NCBI GenBank assembly: GCA_903856995.1
Contig: CAIODK010000307.1
Span: forward strand, 1-8,133
Reading direction: 5' to 3'
DNA: 8,133 nucleotides
Source: an uncultured Burkholderiales bacterium
Lineage (GTDB): Bacteria; Pseudomonadota; Gammaproteobacteria; Burkholderiales; Burkholderiaceae_C
The notes below the pieces were generated by a model. It was not told the origin of the DNA. It was given only the letters and a program-made list of their open reading frames with translations, and did no database searches. The position numbers and the translations under genes are program-made. Shown here piece by piece: positions 1 through 5,797 of this stretch (positions are counted from its first letter, which is position 1; every line of letters begins with the position of its first letter).

Positions 1-33
1 AAATGTGAAAGACGGTTGGGCCTTTGAGCTGGG

Positions 34-1374
34 TCAAATACCACGCAGCCAAGCCGCCAATCGGTGCAAATAACTGGGTTCCGCTACAAAAATGGCCAGC
101 GTGACCACCGCGTTGGCCACGCCCGTCCAGAAAATAATGTCGGGGATGGTCAGACCGATGCTCAGCATCGCGCCTGCAATGAGCGAACTGGCAATCATAA
201 ATAGCGCGTTGATGATGTTGTTGGCCGCGATGATGCGAGCCACTTCGGTGCCCTTGCTTTCGATTTGGATCAGGGCATACATGGGCACGCTGTAGATGCC
301 GGCAAACAAACTGAGTAGCAGCAGGTCGGCCATGATCCGCCAGTGTTCGGTTTGCGCAATAAAGGTGTGGATGTCCATCAAGGGCGAGTCAACCAGTTGG
401 CTAGAGGCCATGTACAAGTCGACTGAAAACAAACTCATGCCGATCGCCCCCAAAGGGGCAAGGCCTATCTCGACCCGACCACGGCTCAAGGCCTCGCACA
501 TCAGAGACCCTGCGCCAATGCCGACTGAAAACAGCACCAACAGCAGCGATGCCACTTGCGCGTCGCCATGTAGCACCTCTTTGGAAAAACTGGGGAACTG
601 GCTGAGAAAGATCGCGCCAAAGAACCACATCCAACTGATGCCCAGCAGCGTACGAAATACCGTTGGATTGGCGCGCGCCAGTCCAAGGTTGTGCAGCGTT
701 TCGGTGAAAGGGTTCCAGTTGATGGCTTGATGGGGGGCTGTTGCTGTTAAAGGGGGGATGCGACCGCTCATCCAGCGGCCAAACACCGCGACTGCCACGC
801 ACGCCACGGCGACGCTGCTGTGGCCCACGTCCGGAATTGCGACCAATAAGCCGCCCACCACGTTGCCCAACAAGATGGCGACGAACGTGCCCATCTCTGT
901 CATGCCGTTACCGCCCGTGAGCTCGTGCTCTTCCAGCACGCGCGGTAAATAAGAAAACTTCACAGGCCCAAACACAGTGGAGTGCAGGCCCATCAAAAAG
1001 GTACAGATCAAAAGCACCGAAGTTTGCTGTGTCACAAAGCCTACAGCCGCCAAGGCCATGATGCCGATTTCACAGTTTTTCACCAAGCGCATCATGTAGG
1101 CGTGCTCGTATGTTTCTGCCAGTTGCCCGCTGGTGGCAGAAAACAACAAAAAGGGCAGGATGAACACGGCCCCAATCACCAAGCCCGCTAAAGAGACGGG
1201 CAACCAGCTCACGCTGAGCTGGTAAGTCACCATCACGGTGAAGGCGAACTTGAACAGGTTGTCATTCGCCGCACCGCAAAACTGGGTCCAGAAGAACGGC
1301 CCAAACCGAGGTTGACTCAAAAGTGCGAATTGGTTGGCTTCGCGTTGAATAAAGCTGTCGGTTGGGCGGTTCAT
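34..1374 (-). CDS. MFS permease, LplT/Aas-transporter-like
   Basis: 446-aa integral membrane protein of the major facilitator superfamily. It resembles the lysophospholipid transporter LplT and the permease half of MFS-acyltransferase (Aas-like) fusions. Seen: a hydrophobic profile compatible with 11-12 membrane segments; an N-terminal AANDNLFKF motif at residues 35-43, recalling the GAFNDNLFK signature of that family; a GQLAETYE loop at 83-90, in the position of the MFS loop 2-3 motif; and FGPVKFSYLPR at about 135-145 followed by a glycine-rich segment (residues about 169-176). The likely role is inner-membrane flipping of lysophospholipids, but that is inferred from the family only, and no acyltransferase domain follows. 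The ATG lies 6 bases beyond the thiolase stop and has no clear Shine-Dalgarno sequence, so translation is probably coupled to bktB. The stop is TGA. A different MFS substrate cannot be excluded. Confidence 0.85.
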   Translation of the reverse strand: MNRPTDSFIQREANQFALLSQPRFGPFFWTQFCGAANDNLFKFAFTVMVTYQLSVSWLPVSLAGLVIGAVFILPFLLFSATSGQLAETYEHAYMMRLVKNCEIGIMALAAVGFVTQQTSVLLICTFLMGLHSTVFGPVKFSYLPRVLEEHELTGGNGMTEMGTFVAILLGNVVGGLLVAIPDVGHSSVAVACVAVAVFGRWMSGRIPPLTATAPHQAINWNPFTETLHNLGLARANPTVFRTLLGISWMWFFGAIFLSQFPSFSKEVLHGDAQVASLLLVLFSVGIGAGSLMCEALSRGRVEIGLAPLGAIGMSLFSVDLYMASSQLVDSPLMDIHTFIAQTEHWRIMADLLLLSLFAGIYSVPMYALIQIESKGTEVARIIAANNIINALFMIASSLIAGAMLSIGLTIPDIIFWTGVANAVVTLAIFVAEPSYLHRLAAWLRGI

Positions 1375-1380
1375 TAAGTT

Positions 1381-2562
1381 TTAGAGACGCTCAAAAATGG
1401 CAGCAATACCTTGGCCGCCACCAATACACATGGTGACCAAAGCGTACTTGCCATTGATGCGTTGCAGTTCATACAGGGCCTTAACTGTAATCAATGCACC
1501 GGTCGCACCGATGGGGTGACCCAAAGAAATACCCGAACCGTTGGGGTTCACTTTGGCGGGGTCTAGGCCCAGCTCTTGGGTGACCGCGCAGGCTTGTGCT
1601 GCAAAGGCTTCATTGGCCTCGATCACGTCCATGTCGTTGGTGGTCAGACCCGCCTTTTTCAGGGCCAAACGTGAGGCAGACACAGGGCCCATGCCCATGA
1701 TTTTTGGATCCACACCTGTGTGGGCATAAGACACCAAGCGAGCCAGAGGCTTAGCGCCACGGGCTTTGGCTGCGCCAGCTTCCATCAACACCACGGCTGC
1801 AGCGGCGTCGTTGATGCCTGAGGCATTGCCGGCCGTGACTGTGCCGTTTTCTTTCACGAACACGGGTCGGAGCTTGGTCATGTCCTCCAGCTTGCAGTTG
1901 GGGCGGAAGTGCTCGTCGGTGGCATAGGCCACGTCGCCTTTTTTGCTCTTCAACATCACCGGCAGGATTTGGTCTTTGAAATAGCCAGCCTCGATCGCGC
2001 GTTGGGCGCGGTTGTGGCTCTCGACGGCCAAAGCGTCTTGCATGTCACGGGTGATGCCAAATTGGGTGGCCACGTTCTCAGCGGTCACGCCCATGTGGAT
2101 GGTGTGGAAGGGGTCGTGTAAAGCGCCCACCACCATGTCGACCATCTTGGTGTCACCCATGCGTGCGCCCCAGCGTGCGCTCAAGCTGGCGTAAGGGCCA
2201 CGGCTCATGTTTTCAGCGCCGCCGCCAATGGCGATGTCGCAGTCACCCAGCATGATGGATTGGCTGGCCGAGATAATGGCTTGCAAGCCAGAACCGCATA
2301 AGCGGTTCACGTTGAAAGCAGGTGTTCCTTCCGCGCAGCCACCGTTCACCGCGGCCAAGCGCGACAGGTACATGTCTTTGGCTTCGGTGTTCACCACATG
2401 GCCGAACACAACATGGCCCACGTCCTTGCCGTCCACATGGGCACGGACCAGCGACTCGCGCACCACTTGGGCTGCCAACTCACTTGGGGGAATGTCCTTC
2501 AGGCTGCCGCCATAGGTACCAATTGCTGTACGAACGCCACTGACCACAACTACTTCACGCAT
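1381..2562 (-). CDS. bktB: Beta-ketothiolase BktB (acetyl-CoA acyltransferase)
   Basis: 393-aa thiolase that condenses or cleaves beta-ketoacyl-CoA. BktB-type enzymes supply C4 and C5 3-ketoacyl-CoA for polyhydroxyalkanoate synthesis and also act in degradation. Seen: nucleophile Cys89 in NRLCGSGLQA, His349 in GHPIGATGA, and the general acid/base Cys379 in CIGGGQG near the C-terminus, so all three catalytic residues are present. Length is normal for the family. From memory the sequence follows Cupriavidus BktB closely over its whole length, from the MREVVVVSGVRTAIGT start to the GGGQGIAAIFER end, which is why I prefer bktB over phaA or atoB. The start is backed by a GGAG ribosome binding site 6 bases upstream. 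The MFS permease gene follows after only 6 bases, suggesting one transcript. The stop is TAA. Confidence 0.93.
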   Translation of the reverse strand: MREVVVVSGVRTAIGTYGGSLKDIPPSELAAQVVRESLVRAHVDGKDVGHVVFGHVVNTEAKDMYLSRLAAVNGGCAEGTPAFNVNRLCGSGLQAIISASQSIMLGDCDIAIGGGAENMSRGPYASLSARWGARMGDTKMVDMVVGALHDPFHTIHMGVTAENVATQFGITRDMQDALAVESHNRAQRAIEAGYFKDQILPVMLKSKKGDVAYATDEHFRPNCKLEDMTKLRPVFVKENGTVTAGNASGINDAAAAVVLMEAGAAKARGAKPLARLVSYAHTGVDPKIMGMGPVSASRLALKKAGLTTNDMDVIEANEAFAAQACAVTQELGLDPAKVNPNGSGISLGHPIGATGALITVKALYELQRINGKYALVTMCIGGGQGIAAIFERL

Positions 2563-2623
2563 TTCTGTCTCCAGTTGAAAAAATTAGAAAAAATGAGTTT
2601 GCGCCGTTTGGGCTACAGGTGTC

Positions 2624-3304
2624 TTACGCCAAAGCCCCTAAAACATAGGGGTTTGCCGCAGTCCAAGCCACGGGGGCCGAGAATGTCAGGGGTATTTCGG
2701 TAAAAGGGTGTGGGAAACCGATGTCTTGTGCGTGCAGCATCAAGCGCGGCGTGAGCGCCAAGATGTCGGGCGGTGCATAGAGCGAATCGCCCAACATGGG
2801 GTGCCCCAAGCTCTGCATGTGTACGCGTAGTTGGTGCGTGCGGCCCGTGAAGGGCTCTAACTCAATCAAACTGGCGGTGTCGCCCGCTTGCACCATACGC
2901 CACAGGCTCAAGCTAGGTTTGCCATCTGGGTGAATGATGTGGATGGGGCGGCGCTCCCAGTCCAGCATGATGTTGCCCTCAATCGCGCGCCAACCGGTTT
3001 CGTTGGTGGGCACATGCGCTTGACTCAACAGCGGGTTACCCGCTACCACCGCCATGTAGCGTTTACTCACTTGGCGTGTTTCAAACAAGCGACTGATGCG
3101 ACGCTGCGCCTCAATGCCGCGGGCCATCACGATCAAACCAGATGTGTCTTGGTCGAGTCGGTGGACCACCAAGGCGTCGGTGTAGATGTCTTGCACGCGC
3201 TTGGACAAGCAATCTTGCTTTTCTGGCCCACGGCCCGGCACAGACAGCAGGCCGCTGGGTTTTTCAAACACCAGCAGGTGTTCGTCTTCGTAAATGGGTG
3301 TCAT
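2624..3304 (-). CDS. rluA: Pseudouridine synthase RluA (23S rRNA/tRNA)
   Basis: 226-aa RluA-family pseudouridine synthase. E. coli RluA isomerises U746 of 23S rRNA and U32 of several tRNAs. Seen: FEKPSGLLSVPGR at residues 13-25, very like the E. coli enzyme; the catalytic motif HRLDQDTSG with Asp51; and a C-terminal block GRTHQLRVHMQSLGHPMLGD that is a family hallmark. There is no S4 domain, and length matches E. coli RluA (219 aa). The frame stays open to 3484, but the extra residues are low in family resemblance and lie over the ferredoxin gene. The ATG at 3304 sits 2 bases after the ferredoxin stop (TAA-AC-ATG) and places the conserved EDEHLLVFEKPSG near the N-terminus. No separate ribosome binding site is visible, so reinitiation from the ferredoxin gene is likely. 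RluA rather than RluC or RluD is chosen from length and the SVPGR motif. Confidence 0.88.
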   Translation of the reverse strand: MTPIYEDEHLLVFEKPSGLLSVPGRGPEKQDCLSKRVQDIYTDALVVHRLDQDTSGLIVMARGIEAQRRISRLFETRQVSKRYMAVVAGNPLLSQAHVPTNETGWRAIEGNIMLDWERRPIHIIHPDGKPSLSLWRMVQAGDTASLIELEPFTGRTHQLRVHMQSLGHPMLGDSLYAPPDILALTPRLMLHAQDIGFPHPFTEIPLTFSAPVAWTAANPYVLGALA

Positions 3305-3306
3305 GT

Positions 3307-3597
3307 TTAAGAAGCGCGTGCCTGTGTTTGCTCTAGCACCACGTGGGTGGTGGGGCGGGCCACGCAGGGCAGCACATAGCCCTCGGCCTTTTCTTCGGTG
3401 CTTAGGCCTGGCCATTCGATGGTGTAGGCCACCTCGCCACTTACCAACCGGCACATGCAAGTGCGGCAAGTGCCGTTGCGGCAAGAGTTGGGCAGCTCGA
3501 TGCGCGACATCTCGGCGGCTTCCAGTAGCGTGAGGTCACCCTCGACGTCGTATTGCAATTGGGACGGGTCGATCTTGACCGTGAAAAAATTAGACAT
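3307..3597 (-). CDS. Plant-type 2Fe-2S ferredoxin domain protein
   Basis: 96-aa soluble protein with the CX4CX2CX(30)C ligand pattern of plant/cyanobacterial-type [2Fe-2S] ferredoxins: Cys39, Cys44, Cys47 and Cys78, with an extra Cys49 next to the cluster loop. The NSCRNGTCRTCMCRLVSGE stretch (36-54) and the YVLPCVARP stretch (74-82) are typical. It probably carries single electrons for a reductase or oxygenase, but the partner is not encoded in the window. It is the first gene of a tight pair with rluA. The ribosome binding site upstream of the ATG is weak (an AGG about 15 bases away), so the start is less certain than the domain. The gene begins 67 bases beyond the terminator of the His-rich gene, so it must have its own promoter or depend on read-through. 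The stop is TAA. Confidence 0.85.
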   Translation of the reverse strand: MSNFFTVKIDPSQLQYDVEGDLTLLEAAEMSRIELPNSCRNGTCRTCMCRLVSGEVAYTIEWPGLSTEEKAEGYVLPCVARPTTHVVLEQTQARAS

Positions 3598-3663
3598 ACG
3601 AAAACATCAAAAGGACCTGAGAGCCGAACCCAAGATGGTAAGCCCTGGCAGCCCTCGGCCATG

Positions 3664-3686
3664 AAAAAACCCGCCGAAGCGGGTTT
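3664..3686 (-). terminator. Rho-independent terminator of the His-rich gene
   Basis: On the minus strand an 8-bp perfect stem, AAACCCGC-TTCG-GCGGGTTT, with the very stable UUCG tetraloop, is followed directly by a run of T (plus-strand A at 3664-3669, partly shared with the stem). It starts 4 bases after the stop codon of the His-rich gene. The T-run is only on the minus-strand exit side, so it acts in that direction. Confidence 0.93.
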
Positions 3687-3690
3687 GGGG

Positions 3691-3930
3691 TTATTTGTGT
3701 TTGGCGTGATGAGGGTGCTCAGGATGGTGCTCTGAGTGGTGTTTGGCATGGTGCTTGGTGGCATGTTCATGATGCTCATGGGCGTGGAGCTTGTGACCAT
3801 GTGCCATGTGAGCGTGGTGTGCTGCTTCGTGATCTTTGCCAGCCACATGGTGTTTGTGCGCTTCTCTGTGGTGGTGTGCTGCAGCTTCCAGATGCTTGGC
3901 TGCGTCTTCGTGATGACTGTGTTTGCTCAT
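3691..3930 (-). CDS. Histidine-rich small protein, putative metal binder
   Basis: 79-aa protein with 31 histidines (39%), no cysteine, and the rest mainly Ala, Lys and Glu. It begins MSKHSHHEDAAKHLEAAA and continues as HH/HHH clusters alternating with Ala/Glu/Lys, which would favour an amphipathic helix. No signal peptide or membrane segment is seen, so it should be cytoplasmic. Such composition suggests binding or storage of Ni, Zn, Cu or Co; this is inference from composition, not from a recognised catalytic family. I recall similar short His/Ala/Lys-rich hypothetical proteins in betaproteobacteria. The frame is open 8 codons further upstream (to 3954), but that stretch contains a strong AAAGGAG ribosome binding site exactly 6 bases before the ATG at 3930, which fixes the start. 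A perfect 12-bp inverted repeat lies just upstream, and a strong terminator follows the TAA stop, so the gene probably forms its own transcription unit. Confidence 0.8.
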   Translation of the reverse strand: MSKHSHHEDAAKHLEAAAHHHREAHKHHVAGKDHEAAHHAHMAHGHKLHAHEHHEHATKHHAKHHSEHHPEHPHHAKHK

Positions 3931-3936
3931 GGGTCT

Positions 3937-3943
3937 CTCCTTT
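3937..3943 (-). promoter_or_regulatory. Strong ribosome binding site of the His-rich gene
   Basis: AAAGGAG on the minus strand with a 6-base spacer to the ATG at 3930. It decides the start: an upstream in-frame ATG at 3954 would put this site inside the coding region. Confidence 0.85.
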
Positions 3944-3952
3944 GAGTTTGTC

Positions 3953-3982
3953 AATTTTCTGATCGAGATTGATCAGAAAATT
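3953..3982. repeat. Perfect 12-bp inverted repeat upstream of the His-rich gene
   Basis: The arms AATTTTCTGATC (3953-3964) and GATCAGAAAATT (3971-3982) are exact reverse complements around the 6-base spacer GAGATT. The element ends 22 bases before the His-rich ATG and 9 bases before its ribosome binding site. It has no T-run on the minus-strand exit side, so it does not look like a terminator. It could be a dimeric-repressor operator (half-sites TGATC-N6-GATCA at its core) or a 5'-UTR hairpin controlling translation. Which of these applies cannot be told from sequence. Confidence 0.75.
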
Positions 3983-4100
3983 CATTAAACGAAGGCGCAT
4001 AGAGGGAGGAAACAGGTAAAACCCTTGACTAGATAATACTCCTACTGCAGCTTAATACGATAAATTAGCTTAATTTTAAATGAATTTAATGTTTTTTAGC
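3983..4100 (-). promoter_or_regulatory. AT-rich intergenic region, probable promoter of His-rich gene
   Basis: A 118-base gap, clearly more AT-rich than its neighbours, between the 94-aa gene and the palindrome. On the minus strand TTAAAA (4079-4074) and TATTAA (4057-4052), 16 bases apart, are a weak -35/-10 pair; TATTAT (4038-4033) is another possible -10. The octamer AGCTTAAT occurs twice (4049-4056 and 4067-4074), 18 bases apart. No ORF with a ribosome binding site is found here. A promoter is likely from position and composition, but the exact boxes are uncertain. Confidence 0.35.
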
Positions 4101-4385
4101 TCATTTTAAGGATTTTGCTTTGAGTCTCTGTGCGGCTTTCTCTAGCACTACGTCGAGGTTGTCGAGCAAGTCGGTTTGGCTGAATGAGCAGCTTTCTTCA
4201 TTAAACAAAGCGCTGGACTCAAGTCTGTCCACCAGCCCCAGCCATACTTCTTCAAACTGAGGCGGCAAGGCTTTGAACAAAGCCTCTTGCGAGCGCGCCG
4301 TTTGGACAAACGTTCGATCTGTGGTGGGATCGCTGCGTAAAGTCGCCAGTGAGATGCGAAGCGTGGCGAGGGCCGTGGCAGGCAT
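4101..4385 (-). CDS. Hypothetical protein, 94 aa
   Basis: I do not recognise the family. The 94-aa product begins MPATALATLRISLATLRSD, has a central patch rich in Phe, Trp and Leu (FKALPPQFEEVWLGLVDRL, about residues 37-55), one Cys at 66, and ends in a basic tail KAAQRLKAKSLK. It has no signal peptide and no transmembrane segment, so a small, mainly helical cytoplasmic protein is likely. Its ATG shares one base with the TAA of the preceding 46-codon gene (TAATG), the classic arrangement for translational coupling, which supports both genes. There is no independent ribosome binding site. The stop is TGA, directly before the AT-rich gap. A regulatory or RNA-related role next to rluE would be guesswork. 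Confidence 0.65.
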   Translation of the reverse strand: MPATALATLRISLATLRSDPTTDRTFVQTARSQEALFKALPPQFEEVWLGLVDRLESSALFNEESCSFSQTDLLDNLDVVLEKAAQRLKAKSLK

Positions 4386-4525
4386 TACTTAGGCTTGATT
4401 TTGCCGCGTGGTGCGACGAATGTCGTGGGTGGGTTGGGACGGTCCGAAACGGAGGTCTTTGGGGGTGACGTGTCCTTTTTAGGCTTTTTCGTCATTTTTT
4501 TACTGTGTTGTTCGCCTTTGGCCAT
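4385..4525 (-). CDS. Small basic protein, 46 aa, hypothetical
   Basis: A 46-codon ORF starting MAKGEQHSKKMTKKPKKD, rich in Lys (11 of 46), Pro, Ser and Thr, with the tail FVAPRGKIKPK. It is low in complexity, strongly positive and probably disordered, so nucleic-acid or ribosome binding is conceivable but unproven. Two things support it as a real gene. The sequence before the ATG, AAGAAGGTGAT, matches the full anti-Shine-Dalgarno complement AAGGAGGTGAT at 10 of 11 bases. Its TAA also overlaps the ATG of the next gene by one base. I recall similar short MAKG...KKPKKD proteins annotated as hypothetical in many proteobacteria, but cannot verify that here. It begins 37 bases after the rluE stop and is likely co-transcribed with rluE. 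Confidence 0.62.
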   Translation of the reverse strand: MAKGEQHSKKMTKKPKKDTSPPKTSVSDRPNPPTTFVAPRGKIKPK

Positions 4526-4536
4526 ATCACCTTCTT
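4526..4536 (-). promoter_or_regulatory. Extended ribosome binding site of the 46-aa gene
   Basis: AAGAAGGTGAT on the minus strand abuts the ATG at 4525 and differs at one base from AAGGAGGTGAT, the complement of the 16S rRNA 3' tail. It is the main evidence that the small ORF is translated. Confidence 0.65.
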
Positions 4537-4542
4537 TGTAAT

Positions 4543-4559
4543 CATCTCGATGCGAGATG
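4543..4559. repeat. Short hairpin between rluE and the 46-aa gene
   Basis: Perfect 7-bp arms CATCTCG and CGAGATG enclose three bases, starting 3 bases after the rluE stop on the minus strand. There is no T-run after it, so at best it is a pause, processing or 3'-end protecting hairpin, not a typical intrinsic terminator. Confidence 0.5.
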
Positions 4560-4562
4560 GGG

Positions 4563-5102
4563 TCATGTTAATTCAGTCTCTTGCCAAGTTCCTAACGGCA
4601 CATCCATCACGCTGTAAGGACCGATGTTTGTGCGTATCAGGCGCAACGTAGGCAGCCCCACTGCGGCGGTCATGCGGCGTACTTGGCGGTTACGGCCTTC
4701 TCGGATGGTTAGCTCTATCCATGAGGTGGGTTTGGCTTGGCGCTCGCGAATCGGCGGGTCACGCTTCCACAAGTGGGCGGGCGGCTCGACGGTGCGGGCG
4801 CGGGCGGGGAGCGTCAAGCCGTCGTTAAGTATCACGCCTTGGCACAACGCCTGTAGTGCGGCCTCATCGGCCACGCCTTCAACTTGCGCCAGGTAGGTCT
4901 TTTCCATCTTGAAACGTGGGTCAGCAATGCGGGCTTGCAACTGACCGTCGTCGGTGAGTAGCAAAAGGCCTTCGCTGTCCGCGTCCAAGCGGCCCGCCAC
5001 GTAAACGCCGGGCAGGGTGATGAAATCTTTCAGGCCGCGCCACCGCCCCTCGGGCGTGAACTGGCTCAAAACGCCGTACGGCTTGTTAAAACGGATCAGC
5101 AT
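4563..5102 (-). CDS. rluE: 23S rRNA pseudouridine synthase RluE
   Basis: 179-aa member of the RsuA/RluB/RluE/RluF branch of pseudouridine synthases. E. coli RluE makes pseudouridine 2457 in 23S rRNA. Seen: RFNKPYGVLSQFTPEGR at residues 4-20; catalytic Asp40 in AGRLDADSEGLLLLT; LWKRDPPIRERQAKPTSW, matching the LWPRNPPIRER...PTSW block particular to RluE; and EGRNRQVRRMTAAVGLPTLRLIR near the end. No S4 domain, as expected for RluE. The frame is open to 5210, but the added 36 residues overlap the start of the divergent SRAP gene, so the ATG at 5102 is preferred. E. coli RluE does have a basic N-terminal extension, which leaves some doubt. No clear ribosome binding site is visible (the preceding bases are CCCCC), so the transcript may be nearly leaderless. 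The stop is TGA. Confidence 0.9.
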   Translation of the reverse strand: MLIRFNKPYGVLSQFTPEGRWRGLKDFITLPGVYVAGRLDADSEGLLLLTDDGQLQARIADPRFKMEKTYLAQVEGVADEAALQALCQGVILNDGLTLPARARTVEPPAHLWKRDPPIRERQAKPTSWIELTIREGRNRQVRRMTAAVGLPTLRLIRTNIGPYSVMDVPLGTWQETELT

Positions 5103-5137
5103 GGGGGTAGAGCGTATCGCACTGCTAGCATGGGTGC

Positions 5138-5797
5138 ATGACTGCCCATTTTGAAAGCGTGCAAAACGCCGCGATGTATCCCGATGCCTTTGATGTGGCA
5201 GCCCCTGCAATCACCTTTGAGCGCGACCTGTGGCCGCGCAAGCTAGGCGTGTTTGTCCGCAACGCATCCGTGGCGACCGAGGGCGACGTCCCTGTGCGCG
5301 AGTTGGGGGTTGGCCAGTTTGGCTTTGTGCCCACATGGGTCAAGTCGGCGTCCGACGCCAAGCTGCGTTCCACCAAGATGATCAATGCGCGCTCGGAAAC
5401 CGTCACCACCTCCAACAACTTCAGAGATACGTGGCTGGCAGGCCAACGCTGCATCGTGCCCATGATGGCATTTTTTGAAGACGACTGGCGCAGCGGCAAA
5501 GCCGTGCCCACGCGCATCACCCGTGTGGACGGCAAGCCCATGGGCGTCGCGGGTTTGTGGGAGCGCTGGGCCAAAGACGGCGCAGAAATCATCAGCTTCA
5601 CGTTGCTCACCGTCAACGCCAACAGCCATGCGCTACTGAACCGCTACCAACAAAACGGTAACGAAAAACGCATGCCTGTCATCTTGGGTGAGGGCGCGTA
5701 TGACGCGTGGCTCAACACCCGACCCGAAAAAGCGCGGGAGTTTATGCGCGCTTACTCAGCCCAGTTGTTGACGGCCAATCCCGTCGAAAAGAAGTAA
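5138..5797 (+). CDS. SRAP/YedK-like protein lacking the usual Cys2
   Basis: 219-aa protein of the SOS-response-associated peptidase (SRAP; YedK/HMCES) family, whose members cap abasic sites in single-stranded DNA through a thiazolidine bond to Cys2. Seen: GQFGFVPTWVKSASDAKL (59-76); INARSETV with Asn83; FRDTW; a CIVPMMAFFEDDW block with Glu114; GVAGLWERW; SFTLLTVNAN; and NEKRMPVIL (175-183). Asn83 and Glu114 match the conserved pair. The canonical IHDRMP histidine is replaced (NEKRMP), as I recall for a Burkholderiales subfamily. The unusual point is the N-terminus: it begins MTAHFES, where subfamily members as I recall them begin MCxxY, so residue 2 is Thr. An in-frame TAG at 5126-5128 leaves no earlier ATG, although a TGC codon sits immediately before this ATG. 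No good ribosome binding site is seen. It is the only plus-strand gene, divergent from rluE, and its stop abuts the nitroreductase stop. Confidence 0.82.
   Translation: MTAHFESVQNAAMYPDAFDVAAPAITFERDLWPRKLGVFVRNASVATEGDVPVRELGVGQFGFVPTWVKSASDAKLRSTKMINARSETVTTSNNFRDTWLAGQRCIVPMMAFFEDDWRSGKAVPTRITRVDGKPMGVAGLWERWAKDGAEIISFTLLTVNANSHALLNRYQQNGNEKRMPVILGEGAYDAWLNTRPEKAREFMRAYSAQLLTANPVEKK

Noticed and set aside
3305..3484. Longer N-terminus for rluA starting at 3484
   Set aside because: The extra 60 residues overlap the well-supported ferredoxin gene in another frame and have no family similarity.
3736..3945. Plus-strand hydrophobic ORF opposite the His-rich gene
   Set aside because: It is the complement of the CAT/CAC-rich His codons, giving artificial Val/Met/Cys runs, and has no ribosome binding site.
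3931..3954. Upstream ATG for the His-rich gene at 3954
   Set aside because: The ribosome binding site for the ATG at 3930 lies within this stretch, and the ATG at 3954 has none.
3953..3982. Terminator of the 94-aa gene
   Set aside because: Weak AT-rich stem, no T-run after it on the minus strand, and more than 115 bases past the stop codon.
5103..5210. Longer N-terminus for rluE starting at 5210
   Set aside because: It would overlap the 5' end of the SRAP gene, and the added residues look like shadow translation; the conserved core begins at 5102.
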